Under the pieces are notes generated by a model, which worked only from the letters and a program-made list of their open reading frames with translations, had not been told where the DNA came from and searched no databases. Of a stretch of 64,000 bases of DNA, positions 51,410 through 62,248 are shown piece by piece (positions within the stretch are counted from its first letter, which is position 1; each line of letters starts with the position of its first letter). The translations under genes were made by a program, and so were the position numbers. This DNA comes from JAXMDC01 sp046349035 (GTDB lineage Bacteria; Pseudomonadota; Alphaproteobacteria; Rhizobiales; Kaistiaceae), in NCBI GenBank assembly GCA_046349035.1, contig JAXMDC010000004.1:462093-526092 (forward strand), written 5' to 3'.

Positions 51410-51736
51410 CTAAGGGCAGAAGCGCCCCTCGATACGCTGGATCAGGGCGATATTGGCCTGCTCGACCGCGTTCAGCGGCGGGTTGGATGTCCAGCCATTG
51501 GTGCCGAACTCGGCCTGGCCGCGCGCCGTCTGGAAGCGGAAACCGTTGCGCGCATAGATCTCGTTCCGCGCCCGCCAAAGGCCGTTGCAGTCGAGCCGCG
51601 TCAGATCCGATTGCCGCAGATTGATCTGCGAGGAATGCGGGAAAAGGTCGGGCGCCGCCGTCGCCGCTCCGCCTCCCGCAATGAAGGCCGCCGCCGCCAG
51701 CGCCAGCCTTGAAACAAAATGACGCGCCCGTGCCAT
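51410..51736 (-). CDS. Exported YARHG-domain protein
   Basis: 108 residues with a signal peptide (FVSRLALAAAAFIAGGGAATAA) and a single YARHG domain: LWRARNEIYARNGFRFQTARGQAEF, containing the IYARNG signature. YARHG domains are extracellular modules of unknown function. The ATG at 51734-51736 has a strong SD (GGGAGG). A much longer in-frame extension lies antisense to acs and was rejected. Confidence 0.85.
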   Translation of the reverse strand: MARARHFVSRLALAAAAFIAGGGAATAAPDLFPHSSQINLRQSDLTRLDCNGLWRARNEIYARNGFRFQTARGQAEFGTNGWTSNPPLNAVEQANIALIQRIEGRFCP

Positions 51737-51901
51737 GCCTTGCCTCCCTTCGACAGCCGCTCGCTGTTCTTTTCGCCCCGCCCTCGCCCTCCGCGAGGGG
51801 CATTGCTCTTGGCCGAGCGTCGAGGCAGAAGGTTTGCCCGAGCGCGGCCGTCGCCGGCATAATAGCGTCGGCATCCGCACCTGCAGGGGGAATTTTTCCA
51901 A

Positions 51902-53844
<1,943 letters not shown>

Positions 53845-53852
53845 GACTAGGA

Positions 53853-53887
53853 CCGCGGTCCCGCCGCATCAGCCGGCGGGACTGCGG
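53853..53887. terminator. Long GC hairpin between convergent acs and pilus genes
   Basis: CCGCGGTCCCGCCG (53853-53866) pairs with CGGCGGGACTGCGG (53874-53887) around CATCAGC, a 14-bp stem with one wobble. There is no clear T tract, so a bidirectional or Rho-assisted terminator is inferred from its position between two converging genes. Confidence 0.5.
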
Positions 53888-53910
53888 GTTCTGTCCTGGC
53901 CGGCGCGAAG

Positions 53911-54894
53911 TCAATAAGTGACGGTTACCACCACGGTGTCGGTGTAGTTCCCGGGAGAGGGCGTCGGCTGCGCCGGAACGAGACCGTAGACGGTGAAGTT
54001 CTGATTGGCCCCGCTCCCCGTCGCTGACGCAAGAAATCCTGCCGTGTCTCCCCAGAGGTTGGTCCGGCCGGTGTCGCGATAGAGCCCGTAGGTGACGGTC
54101 TCACTGCCATTCTTCATCTTGCGCTCGCCAGGGGACGCGCCGTTGTTGCCGTTGCTGAGGGCGACCGAGTAATCGGTTGCCGGTGTGCACTTGACCGTGA
54201 CCACGCCGGAGCTCGTCAAGCTCGAAGACAGCAAGCCGTGCGTGCCGAAACTGACATTGCCGGCGCTGACCACGCAGTCCTTTTCGATCGCCGCCGATGC
54301 CGCGAACGTCGGATTCACGCTGCCCGACAGAATCTGCGCCGCCGAGCAGGCGGGAAGGCTGAGGTCGTTGGTGCCGTACTCGAAGTCCGTGTCGGCCACC
54401 GTGAAGTTGGAGGAGTAGTCGTCTGCCGCGACCGGCGCATGTCCAGCCGGAATCCGGCCATAGAGGGTAAGCGTCGTCGATCCGGTCCCGGTGCCGCCGG
54501 CGTTGCCGGCGAAGTCGACGGTCGGGTAGGAGCCGAAGCCCAGCGTCGCATCGCCCCACACGATCGTGCGGGCGGCGTCGGTATAGAGTTGATAGGCGAC
54601 CGCGCTGCCGGCCCCTTGCAGGTGGCGGTAGCTGCTATCGCGGCCGCCGCTGCCATTGCCGATGTATGGGCAGACCCGAACCCCCGCAAGCGTAATGCCG
54701 TTGCAGGAAATGGAGACTGTCGCCGTCGTGTCGACCGCGCTCCCCTGCAAGAGATCGACCGTCCCGAAATTGATGTCGCTCACGCTGGCCGAGCAGCTCA
54801 ACGCTGCCGCGGGTTCGATCCGGCCGCAAGTAAGCAGCGCTGCGAGCGCCAAGCAGGCGGCCGCGCGCCGGCACAGTGCGCCGAAGGACCTCAT
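53911..54894 (-). CDS. Two-domain spore coat U (SCPU) protein, probable Csu-type tip adhesin
   Basis: 327 residues: signal peptide (AAACLALAALLTCGRIEPAAA), then two SCPU domains (about 33-185 and 205-327), each with the pattern C-x-A-S-V-x-D-I-N-F-G, Y-x-L-Y-T-D and F-T-V-x-G/L-Y-G repeats and a terminal donor-like strand (DTVVVTVTY). In archaic chaperone-usher systems the last gene encodes a two-domain tip subunit (CsuE); position and size agree. It overlaps the usher gene by 4 bp. Confidence 0.85.
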   Translation of the reverse strand: MRSFGALCRRAAACLALAALLTCGRIEPAAALSCSASVSDINFGTVDLLQGSAVDTTATVSISCNGITLAGVRVCPYIGNGSGGRDSSYRHLQGAGSAVAYQLYTDAARTIVWGDATLGFGSYPTVDFAGNAGGTGTGSTTLTLYGRIPAGHAPVAADDYSSNFTVADTDFEYGTNDLSLPACSAAQILSGSVNPTFAASAAIEKDCVVSAGNVSFGTHGLLSSSLTSSGVVTVKCTPATDYSVALSNGNNGASPGERKMKNGSETVTYGLYRDTGRTNLWGDTAGFLASATGSGANQNFTVYGLVPAQPTPSPGNYTDTVVVTVTY

Positions 54895-57260
54895 AGGCAG
54901 ACGACGGTGTTGGTACCCGGTCCGCCCTCGCCCCCGTCGAAACTAAAGCTGGCGCTACAACTGCCGCCGTCCGCCCGCTCGACCCGCAGCCGGTTCGCCG
55001 CTTGCAGGCCGCGCAAATAAAGCTCCCCGTCGTAGCCGACGACAAAGCTCTCGCCGCTCTCCAAGGTCGCCGATGAGCCTACCGGCAGCGGTTTACCCTT
55101 GGCGTCGCGCACGACGAAGAGGGCGGCATCGTGGTTGTCGCGGAGACCGAAGTCGACCTTCACGCCGCCCTGGCCCTGCGGCCGGACGATCGCCTGCGTA
55201 CGGGCCGGCTCATGATCGGCCGGAAGGTCGTTCACCTCGATCGACAGGCGATTGGCCTGGAAGGACCGGAGACCCGCGACCAATAGCTTGCCGTTTGCCC
55301 CTGTTCGGCCGACCAGCCGGTTCTCCGAATAGACCCGCACGTTCGGCGCGCCCACATCGACAATGGCGAAGGCATCGTCGACACGGTCGGCGAAGAAGAC
55401 TCCGCCTTCCGTCAGCGCGATTGCCCCGGTCGCCTCGGCATTGGCGATCGCCGCGCTCCGTCGCGCCTCGACCGCTCCGGTAAGATGCGCAACCGGGGTT
55501 CGGTAACTCGCCGCGGCGACGACGCGCGATCGCTCCTCTGCGATGTCGCCGTGCAAGCGCCATCCCATCTCGTCGCTCTTTGGTCGCTCCATGCGGGCGA
55601 TGTCGAAGGCGCCGCGCGATCCGGCCTTGTCGTAGACCCCGCTCGCCGAAGCACCGACCCCGTTACCGAGCGGCCGCGAGAGCCCGACCAAAACGCCGGT
55701 CTTGCCGGCACCGTCCAGGCTGTGAAAGCCGTCGACGAGCAGCGTCGTGTCGTTCCACAGCCGCTGCCGGTAGGAGAGACCGACGATATCCGTCTTCTCC
55801 GCCGACGCGCTGGTGACCTCGGTGAAGCTGAGCGTCGCCGATCCGAGGCGCCCGAGCGGGACCGAGAGGCTCGCCTGGTCGATGGAAAGAGGCTTCCCGC
55901 CGATCTTCAGCCCCACCCCGTCATTGGCCAGCGCCGTCACCGATGCGAGGTCGGCGTAGTCGCCGATCGTGCGCTGGGAGCGCAAGTGCAAGACCAGGCT
56001 GCGCCAGTTGGCGCTTAAATCTACAGCGACCTCGCCGCCGAGGTGATCCCCGGCGCTGAAGGCTCCAGCGACGGAGAGCAGGCCGAATGTCGAGGCCGGC
56101 ATCACCGCGCCGATGCCGGCATTGAACAGGCCCTCGGTCGCTTCGGCGTGCCCCTCTAATGTCAGTGTGTCTGTCCACCCGTAGCGAAGGCTGCCCGACA
56201 CGGCGAAGCTGTCGGAATAGTCGAACGACTTCACGCCGAACGATCGCCTCGGGAATCCGACTTCCGCGGAAAAGTCGGCCAGCCCCTCGCGTAGCAGCGA
56301 TCCCGACGCGTAGTAGGGAAGTTCGCTTTCGGTCGTTCGGCCGAGCGCGTCGGTCATTACCACGTGGGCGGTTCCCGCGCCCGAAACGATCGGCAGATTG
56401 GCGAGCACGAACGGCCCGGGCGCCAGCGCCCCCGCGAAGATTTGCGCTCCGTTGGCGAAAATCTCGACCGTCGAGGGCACGGCGGCGCTGCCGGCAAACG
56501 ACGGCAGCGGCATCGTCACCAGGTCCGGCCGGAGCGAGAAGTTCCGCTGGATCTGGAGCCCCCCCATGCGGATCGGCCGCGTCCAGGAGAGGCCGCCCGA
56601 AATTACGTCGCCGCCGCGATAGGTGAGGAGTGTCTCCGGGTCGGAACGCGACAGCGTCGTATTCAGGCGCACTGCCGATGGCCCGTCGCCGTCGAGTGTC
56701 GCGATCGCCGAATGGCTGATCAGTCCCGCCGCACCGAACAGACGGAGATCGAAAAGCCCGGAGGCGGCTTCCTTGTGATCGCCCACGCTGCCGTAGAGCG
56801 CGTAATTGAGAATTGCCCCGGGGGCTGCCGGAGCGGCATCGGCGTCCTGCGCGCCCCGCAATCCCGCGTCGAGCCGGTGCTTGGCCAACAGCGAGGGGTG
56901 GGCGCTGATGCGGACGACCTGCGTCGTCCGATCGTAGTCGTAGGCGATTCCGGGCACCGCATCGAGGTCTATCGCCCCGCCCGGGGCGTCGATCTCGGGA
57001 GAGAATCCGACCTCCGCCGCCTCTTCGACGGCGATCGAAAGCCTGCCGTCCCGCCCCTCGGTGAAGTCGGCGATCAGCCGCGTGTCCTGGCCGTTCAGCA
57101 CGACCGCCAGAAACACGTGCATCTCGGACGGTCGGGACGCATCCGACCGCGTCGCCGCACTGTCCGGTCGCGGAACCGCTAGCGCGACGACCGGCTGGGC
57201 GACCGCAAGAAGGAGTGGGACTGCGAGCCTACCGGCCGTCCTTGACCGTGATCGGCGCAT
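54891..57260 (-). CDS. Outer-membrane usher of archaic chaperone-usher pilus (CsuD-like)
   Basis: About 789 residues from the ATG at 57258-57260, which opens a signal peptide (TAGRLAVPLLLAVAQPVVALA); an ATG eight codons upstream is also possible. The usher layout is visible: N-terminal domain (VFLAVVLNGQDTRLI), the beta-barrel with plug region (VEIFANGAQIFAGALAPGPFVLANLPIVSGAGTAHVVMTDALGR), and C-terminal domains (SYRQRLWNDTTLLVDGFHS; RPQGQGGVKVDFGL; SFVVGYDGELYLRGL). It assembles and secretes pilin subunits. The start overlaps the chaperone gene by about 32 bp. Confidence 0.9.
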   Translation of the reverse strand: MRRSRSRTAGRLAVPLLLAVAQPVVALAVPRPDSAATRSDASRPSEMHVFLAVVLNGQDTRLIADFTEGRDGRLSIAVEEAAEVGFSPEIDAPGGAIDLDAVPGIAYDYDRTTQVVRISAHPSLLAKHRLDAGLRGAQDADAAPAAPGAILNYALYGSVGDHKEAASGLFDLRLFGAAGLISHSAIATLDGDGPSAVRLNTTLSRSDPETLLTYRGGDVISGGLSWTRPIRMGGLQIQRNFSLRPDLVTMPLPSFAGSAAVPSTVEIFANGAQIFAGALAPGPFVLANLPIVSGAGTAHVVMTDALGRTTESELPYYASGSLLREGLADFSAEVGFPRRSFGVKSFDYSDSFAVSGSLRYGWTDTLTLEGHAEATEGLFNAGIGAVMPASTFGLLSVAGAFSAGDHLGGEVAVDLSANWRSLVLHLRSQRTIGDYADLASVTALANDGVGLKIGGKPLSIDQASLSVPLGRLGSATLSFTEVTSASAEKTDIVGLSYRQRLWNDTTLLVDGFHSLDGAGKTGVLVGLSRPLGNGVGASASGVYDKAGSRGAFDIARMERPKSDEMGWRLHGDIAEERSRVVAAASYRTPVAHLTGAVEARRSAAIANAEATGAIALTEGGVFFADRVDDAFAIVDVGAPNVRVYSENRLVGRTGANGKLLVAGLRSFQANRLSIEVNDLPADHEPARTQAIVRPQGQGGVKVDFGLRDNHDAALFVVRDAKGKPLPVGSSATLESGESFVVGYDGELYLRGLQAANRLRVERADGGSCSASFSFDGGEGGPGTNTVVCL

Positions 57261-57954
57261 TGACGGGTCCAATCTCGGTTGCATAGCGCACGCTCTGCAG
57301 GCCCTTCGGCATCGCCGCCGCCTTCATCGGCAATGGCCAAGTCATCGAACTGCCGCTGAGCACGTAGCCGAGCAATCCGTTGCTCACGCGCGTCGATTTG
57401 CCGTTGGCGTCCACCAGGTCGACATCGGTGAGCTTCAGCCGCCCGCCGCCCTTGTTGGCAACCGCCAGCATGACGCGGTCGCCTTGCCGCCGCACCGCCC
57501 ATTCGACTGCCGGCTTTGGCCGCGTTGCCGGATCGAAAAAGACCGGGACCGAGTAGCGCAGCAACAGCCTGACGGTCTGATCCTTCACCACCGTCGGCTC
57601 CGGCAACTGGTCGATCAGAACGCGGTAGCTCTCCTCGCCGGCCACTGGCGCCTTGGCGAGTCGGAGCACGCGGATCGTGTAGTTGCCGCCCGGCGAAACC
57701 TTCGCAAAGGGTGGGCTGACGACAACATCCTTGGTTTCCTCCAGCGTCTCCTTGCCGTCCCGCTGCTGCCATCGGAACACCCGCGCCTGCACGGTGATCG
57801 CCGCCGAGTCGCTGTTGGTGAGCGTCAGCGAACCCGCCGCCGCCGGTGCGGTGAAGTTCAGTGACACTGGGGCGATGCGCAACGAGGCTGCATCCGCCGA
57901 CCCGACGGCACCGAACGCGAGGAGCAGTGAAAGGAAGGACCATCCGCCGCGCAT
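57229..57954 (-). CDS. Periplasmic pilus chaperone (CsuC-like)
   Basis: 241 residues: signal peptide (GGWSFLSLLLAFGAVGSADAA) and two Ig-like domains of the PapD superfamily: LRIAPVSLNFTAPAAAGSLTLTNS, VVSPPFAKVSPGGNYTIRVLRLA, SYRVLIDQLPEP and LRYSVPVFFDPATRPKP. The SPPF-KVxPG and YRV-I-QLP motifs are those of archaic (sigma-clade) chaperones. It delivers pilin subunits to the usher by donor-strand complementation. Located between the pilin and usher genes. Confidence 0.93.
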   Translation of the reverse strand: MRGGWSFLSLLLAFGAVGSADAASLRIAPVSLNFTAPAAAGSLTLTNSDSAAITVQARVFRWQQRDGKETLEETKDVVVSPPFAKVSPGGNYTIRVLRLAKAPVAGEESYRVLIDQLPEPTVVKDQTVRLLLRYSVPVFFDPATRPKPAVEWAVRRQGDRVMLAVANKGGGRLKLTDVDLVDANGKSTRVSNGLLGYVLSGSSMTWPLPMKAAAMPKGLQSVRYATEIGPVNAPITVKDGR

Positions 57955-57967
57955 GACGAACTCCCGA

Positions 57968-58477
57968 TCAGTAGGTGACGACGAGGGTGATGGTGTCGAG
58001 GTAGTCGCCTGCCACCGGGCTGTTTTGGACGATCAGCTTGCCGTAAACCGTGTGGTTCTGAACGGCTCCATTGCCGGTGCCGCTCTTGGTGTCGCTGCCG
58101 ACCGCGTTGCCCCAGTTGGTGGAGTACGTGTTGTCTTGAAATAGCTTGTAGGACACCGACGACGAGGCCGCTGGCTGCGGCCCGACCATGACGCGGGTCG
58201 TCGTATCGCCGTTGAGGCCGCCGTCGAGGCCGATGTTATAGCCGGTGCCGGTGGTGCAGTGGACGGCTACCGTGGTCGTCGCCGTCTCGGTCCCGACGAT
58301 GACGCCGACATTGCCGAAGACCAGAGTGGACGGCGCGACCGTCGTACACTCATCGACGATCGTCAGCGTGACGTCGAATGTGACTGGGGCGGTGGTCGCC
58401 GCATCGGCGACGGCGTTGCAGCCAAGAACAGCCGCAGCTGAACATAGAAATCGGGAAACTGAACGCATGATACGCAT
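57968..58477 (-). CDS. SCPU-domain major pilin (CsuA/B-like)
   Basis: 169 residues: signal peptide (FLCSAAAVLGCNAVADAA) and one SCPU domain: VTFDVTLTIVDECTTVAPSTLVFGNVGV, VHCTTGTGYNIGLDGG, VSYKLFQDNTYSTNWGNAVG and the terminal DTITLVVTY. The cysteine pair and the alternating N-terminal donor strand fit an archaic-pilus subunit. An SD (AGGAAAG) 9 nt before the first ATG supports the start at 58475-58477. First gene of the four-gene pilus operon; upstream 254 bp separate it from htpX and hold its promoter, not identified with confidence. Confidence 0.88.
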   Translation of the reverse strand: MRIMRSVSRFLCSAAAVLGCNAVADAATTAPVTFDVTLTIVDECTTVAPSTLVFGNVGVIVGTETATTTVAVHCTTGTGYNIGLDGGLNGDTTTRVMVGPQPAASSSVSYKLFQDNTYSTNWGNAVGSDTKSGTGNGAVQNHTVYGKLIVQNSPVAGDYLDTITLVVTY

Positions 58478-58731
58478 CGTTCGTCACTTTCCTAATACGC
58501 ACACAACGCTTGGGAGTCTGACGGACCCCCGCGCCAACGTGGAGTATTGGACGGGAAAAGCTAAAGACAGCTTAACCCTAACAAGCCGAGTCCGAATTTC
58601 GTCAGATTTTAGAGTCGGTTGCGTCCGACTGCGGCCCTTGGCGCCCCCTCGGCGCACTTGTCGGCTGTCGCCGCCGTACCCATCATAGAACGCGTGCGGA
58701 CGTTCCGCGTCGAAGGGCAAACGGGCGGACA

Positions 58732-59652
58732 ATGAACATCCTGAAGACGGCCATGCTGCTGGCGGCTTTGACCGCCCTCTTCATGGGCGTTGGCTATCTC
58801 ATTGGCGGCCAGGGCGGCATGATGATTGCGCTCGTCATCGCCGCCGCGATGAACCTTTTCAGCTACTGGAATTCCGACAAGATCGTGCTGCGCATGCACA
58901 ACGCGGTGGAGGTCGATGCCGCCTCGGCGCCGCGTTACCACGCCATCGTAGAGCGCCTCGCGGCTGCGGCCGGCCTGCCGATGCCTCGCGTCTACCTCAT
59001 CGAGACGCCGCAGCCGAACGCCTTTGCCACCGGCCGCGACCCCTCGCACGCCGCCGTCTGCGCCACCACCGGCCTCCTGTCCTCCCTCAGCGAGGAAGAG
59101 CTGGCCGCCGTGATGGCCCATGAGCTCGGCCACATTCGTAATCGCGACACCCTGACGATGACCGTCACCGCCACCATCGCCGGTGCGATTTCGATGCTTG
59201 GCAATTTCGCCTTTTTCCTCGGCCCCAACGACCGACGCGAAGGCAATGGCGCCGGCATGATTGGTGTTTTGCTCGCTGTTATCGTCGCGCCGCTCGCGGC
59301 AATGCTGGTGCAAATGGCGATCAGCCGCACCCGCGAATATTCGGCCGATCGCGCCGCCGCCGAGATCACCGGCCGCCCCGATTGGCTGATCTCGGCACTG
59401 ATCAAGATCGCTGAAGGCGCCGGCCGCGTCGTCAACATAGACGCTGAACGCCACCCGGCTACGGCTCACCTCTTCATCGTCAATCCGCTGCATGGCGGCC
59501 GCTTCGACAATCTCTTCGCCACCCACCCCTCGACCGAAAACCGCGTCGCGGCGCTAGAGGAATTGGCCGCGGCGATGAACGCTCCCGCCGGCTACCGCAT
59601 CGATCTCCCGCGGGTTGGCACGACCGGCCGCCCTCGCGGACCGTGGAACTGA
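58732..59652 (+). CDS. htpX: Membrane protease HtpX
   Basis: Zinc-dependent inner-membrane endopeptidase that degrades misfolded membrane proteins alongside FtsH. 306 residues: two N-terminal helices (TAMLLAALTALFMGVGYLI, GGMMIALVIAAAMNLFSYW), the catalytic MAHELGHIRNRD (HExxH), two further helices (TIAGAISMLGNFAFFLG; GVLLAVIVAPLAAMLVQMAIS) and the third ligand in REYSADRAAAEITG, ending FATHPSTENRVAAL. SD GGGCGGACA is weak. The 3' end overlaps the rsmB frame by 38 bp. Confidence 0.96.
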   Translation: MNILKTAMLLAALTALFMGVGYLIGGQGGMMIALVIAAAMNLFSYWNSDKIVLRMHNAVEVDAASAPRYHAIVERLAAAAGLPMPRVYLIETPQPNAFATGRDPSHAAVCATTGLLSSLSEEELAAVMAHELGHIRNRDTLTMTVTATIAGAISMLGNFAFFLGPNDRREGNGAGMIGVLLAVIVAPLAAMLVQMAISRTREYSADRAAAEITGRPDWLISALIKIAEGAGRVVNIDAERHPATAHLFIVNPLHGGRFDNLFATHPSTENRVAALEELAAAMNAPAGYRIDLPRVGTTGRPRGPWN

Positions 59653-61003
59653 GGCCACCCGCATCGCACCGCCGCATTCCCCTGCTGTTACCGCTAGCCG
59701 CGCTCCGCCCGGGCTCGCCGCCCGGGCAGCGGCGCTTTCGGCGCTGGTTGCGGTGCGCGATCGCGGCGAGCCGCTTGAGAACGCCTTAGGCGAGAGTGAC
59801 GCCGAAAGCGATGCCGGATCTCGCGACCGCGCCTTCGCTCGCGCCATCGTCGGCTCGACGCTCCGCCACAGCGGCGAGATCGCCGCCATTTTGTCCAGGC
59901 TGATCGAGCGCAAGCTTCCGCGACGCAGCGGCGCCCTCAGCCACATTCTTGAGTTGGCGGTCGCACAGATTGTCTTCCTGGGCGTCCCCGATCACGCCGC
60001 GGTGTCAACCGCACTCGCACTGGCCGACGCCGATTCCGATGCCAGGCACTTCAAGGGACTCGCCAACGCCGTCCTCCGGCGCCTCGGCCGCGAGCGCGAG
60101 ACGCTAGTCGCGGACCTCGATGCCGCGCGTCTCAATACGCCCGATTGGCTTTGGCACCGCTGGGCCGAACGCTACGGCGAGGAACTGACCCGCCGCTTTG
60201 CCTCGGCTCATGGTGTGGAGCCGGCGCTCGACCTGACGCTCCGCGGTAACGCGGCCGACTGGACCGAGCGCTTGCAGGCAACCGCTCTCCCCAACGGTAG
60301 TCTCCGTCTCGCCGCCAAGGGCACGGTAGAGAGCCTCGCCGGCTACGCTGAGGGCGCCTGGTGGGTGCAGGACGCCGCCGCCGCGTTGCCGGCCCGCCTG
60401 CTCGGCGACGTCCGCGGCCTCGCCGTTGCCGACCTCTGCGCGGCCCCGGGCGGCAAGACGGCGCAGCTCGCCGCCGCCGGAGCCAAGGTCACCGCCGTCG
60501 ACCGGTCGCCTTCGCGCTTGCGGCGCCTCAATGCCAATCTGAGCCGCCTACGCCTCTCGGCCGAAACGGTCGACGCCGACATCCGCCAATGGAACCCCGG
60601 ACGCACATTCGACGCCGTGCTGCTCGACGCGCCCTGCTCGGCGACCGGCACCATCCGCCGCCATCCCGACATCCCCTTTCTCAAGACTCCCGCCGACATC
60701 GCCGCCTTGGCGTCGCTGCAGGCCGAACTCCTCGCCGCGGCAGCCGCCCTCACGCGACCGGGCGGCACTCTCGTCTATTGCACGTGTTCCCTGGAGCCGG
60801 AGGAAGGCGAGGATCAGGCCCGGCGCGCGCTCGCCGCGCTCCCGCTGGAGTCGCTCCCCATCGCCGCTGGCGAAGCCGCGGGTCTCGGTACGATTTCGAC
60901 CGAGGGCTGGCTGCGGACGCTGCCATCCGACCTGCCGAACGCCGACCCGCGCCTCGGCGGCCTCGCTGGATTCTTCGTGGCCCGGTTCCGCCGGACGACC
61001 TGA
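59615..61003 (+). CDS. rsmB: 16S rRNA (cytosine-967-C5) methyltransferase RsmB
   Basis: SAM-dependent enzyme making m5C967 in 16S rRNA. The N-terminal NusB-like domain (AALSALVAVRDRGEPLENAL, AIVGSTLRHSGEIAAIL, HILELAVAQIVFLGVPDHAAVSTAL) precedes the methyltransferase domain with VADLCAAPGGKTAQLAAAG, VTAVDRSPSRLRRL, the catalytic-Cys motif LDAPCSATGTIRRHPD and the second cysteine in VYCTCSLEPEE. The frame opens at a TTG (59615-59617) inside htpX; no better start precedes the NusB-like region, so the exact start is uncertain. Confidence 0.93.
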   Translation: MARPAALADRGTEATRIAPPHSPAVTASRAPPGLAARAAALSALVAVRDRGEPLENALGESDAESDAGSRDRAFARAIVGSTLRHSGEIAAILSRLIERKLPRRSGALSHILELAVAQIVFLGVPDHAAVSTALALADADSDARHFKGLANAVLRRLGRERETLVADLDAARLNTPDWLWHRWAERYGEELTRRFASAHGVEPALDLTLRGNAADWTERLQATALPNGSLRLAAKGTVESLAGYAEGAWWVQDAAAALPARLLGDVRGLAVADLCAAPGGKTAQLAAAGAKVTAVDRSPSRLRRLNANLSRLRLSAETVDADIRQWNPGRTFDAVLLDAPCSATGTIRRHPDIPFLKTPADIAALASLQAELLAAAAALTRPGGTLVYCTCSLEPEEGEDQARRALAALPLESLPIAAGEAAGLGTISTEGWLRTLPSDLPNADPRLGGLAGFFVARFRRTT

Positions 61004-61051
61004 CCCTTCGCCATTCTGGCGCGCGTGACAGCAGCCTGCTAACTGACCGAC

Positions 61052-62242
61052 ATGACCGATCTCCACCCGGGCTCCGCCACCACGGCCAGGCCGTCTTTGA
61101 TCGGCCTGCCGCGCCCCGCGCTCCAGGAGGCCCTTGCCGCGGTGAGCGTGCCGGAAAGCCACCGCCGCATGCGCGCCGCCCAGCTCTGGCATTGGCTCTA
61201 CGTGCGCGGCGCCACCGACTTCGCGGCGATGACCAACGTCTCCAAGGACCTCCGCGCCCGCCTCGCCGAGACGTTCTCGCTCGCCCGCCCGGAGATCGCC
61301 TCCGAGCAGATCTCCGCCGATGGCACGCGGAAATGGCTCCTCCGTTTCCCGCCGCGCGGCGCCGGCCGGCCGGTCGAGATCGAGACGGTCTACATCCCCG
61401 AAGAAGGCCGCGGCACGCTGTGTGTTTCGAGCCAGGTCGGCTGCACCCTCTCCTGCTCCTTCTGTCACACCGGAACGCAGAAGCTGGTGCGCAACCTGAC
61501 CGCCGAGGAGATCGTTGCGCAGATTCTCCTCGCCCGCGAACGCCTCGGCGATTTCCCCGAGGTTGCGGGCACGCCCGGCGCCGCCGTGCCAAGCGAAGGC
61601 CGCCTTGTCTCCAACGTCGTCATGATGGGGATGGGCGAGCCGCTTTATAACTTCGACAACGTGCGCGACGCGTTGCTGATCGCCGCCGACGGCGACGGCA
61701 TCGCCCTTTCCAAGCGGCGCATCACGCTCTCGACCTCGGGTGTCGTGCCGATGATCCCGCGCGCCGGCGCGGAGATCGGCGTGATGCTGGCGATCTCGCT
61801 CCACGCCGTGCGCGACGACCTTCGCGACATCCTCGTGCCGCTTAACAAGAAATACCCGATCGCCGAGCTGCTCGCCGCTTGCCGCGCCTATCCCGGCCTC
61901 TCTAACGCCCGCCGTATCACCTTCGAATACGTGATGCTGAAGGGGATCAACGACTCGCCGGCCGAGGCTCGGGAATTGGTGCGGCTCCTCGCCGGCATCC
62001 CCGCCAAGATCAACCTCATCCCCTTCAACCGCTGGCCGGGATCGGACTACGAGTGCTCCGATTGGGAGACGATCGAGCGCTTCGCCGACATCGTCAATCG
62101 CGCCGGCTACGCCTCGCCCATCCGCACCCCGCGCGGCCGAGACATCCTCGCCGCCTGCGGACAATTGAAGAGCGAAAGCGAGCGCCTGCGCATCCGTGAG
62201 CGCCTGGCGCTGGAGGCGATGGCGGCCGGGTCGGGAGACTGA
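61052..62242 (+). CDS. rlmN: Dual-specificity RNA methyltransferase RlmN
   Basis: Radical-SAM enzyme methylating C2 of A2503 in 23S rRNA and A37 of some tRNAs. 396 residues: N-terminal HhH-like part (RMRAAQLWHWLYVRGATDF), the radical SAM cysteines in SSQVGCTLSCSFCHTG (CxxxCxxC), VVMMGMGEPLYNFDNV, ISLHAVRDDLRDILVPLNKKYPI, YVMLKGINDS and the methyl-carrying cysteine region RTPRGRDILAACGQL. ATG at 61052. Spacing of 48 bp from rsmB; a shared rRNA-methylation unit is possible. Confidence 0.97.
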   Translation: MTDLHPGSATTARPSLIGLPRPALQEALAAVSVPESHRRMRAAQLWHWLYVRGATDFAAMTNVSKDLRARLAETFSLARPEIASEQISADGTRKWLLRFPPRGAGRPVEIETVYIPEEGRGTLCVSSQVGCTLSCSFCHTGTQKLVRNLTAEEIVAQILLARERLGDFPEVAGTPGAAVPSEGRLVSNVVMMGMGEPLYNFDNVRDALLIAADGDGIALSKRRITLSTSGVVPMIPRAGAEIGVMLAISLHAVRDDLRDILVPLNKKYPIAELLAACRAYPGLSNARRITFEYVMLKGINDSPAEARELVRLLAGIPAKINLIPFNRWPGSDYECSDWETIERFADIVNRAGYASPIRTPRGRDILAACGQLKSESERLRIRERLALEAMAAGSGD

Positions 62243-62248
62243 CGCTCC

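Noticed and set aside
60548..62164. 538-codon minus-strand open frame opposite rsmB and rlmN
   Set aside because: Both plus-strand genes are unambiguous; the frame shows no domain likeness.
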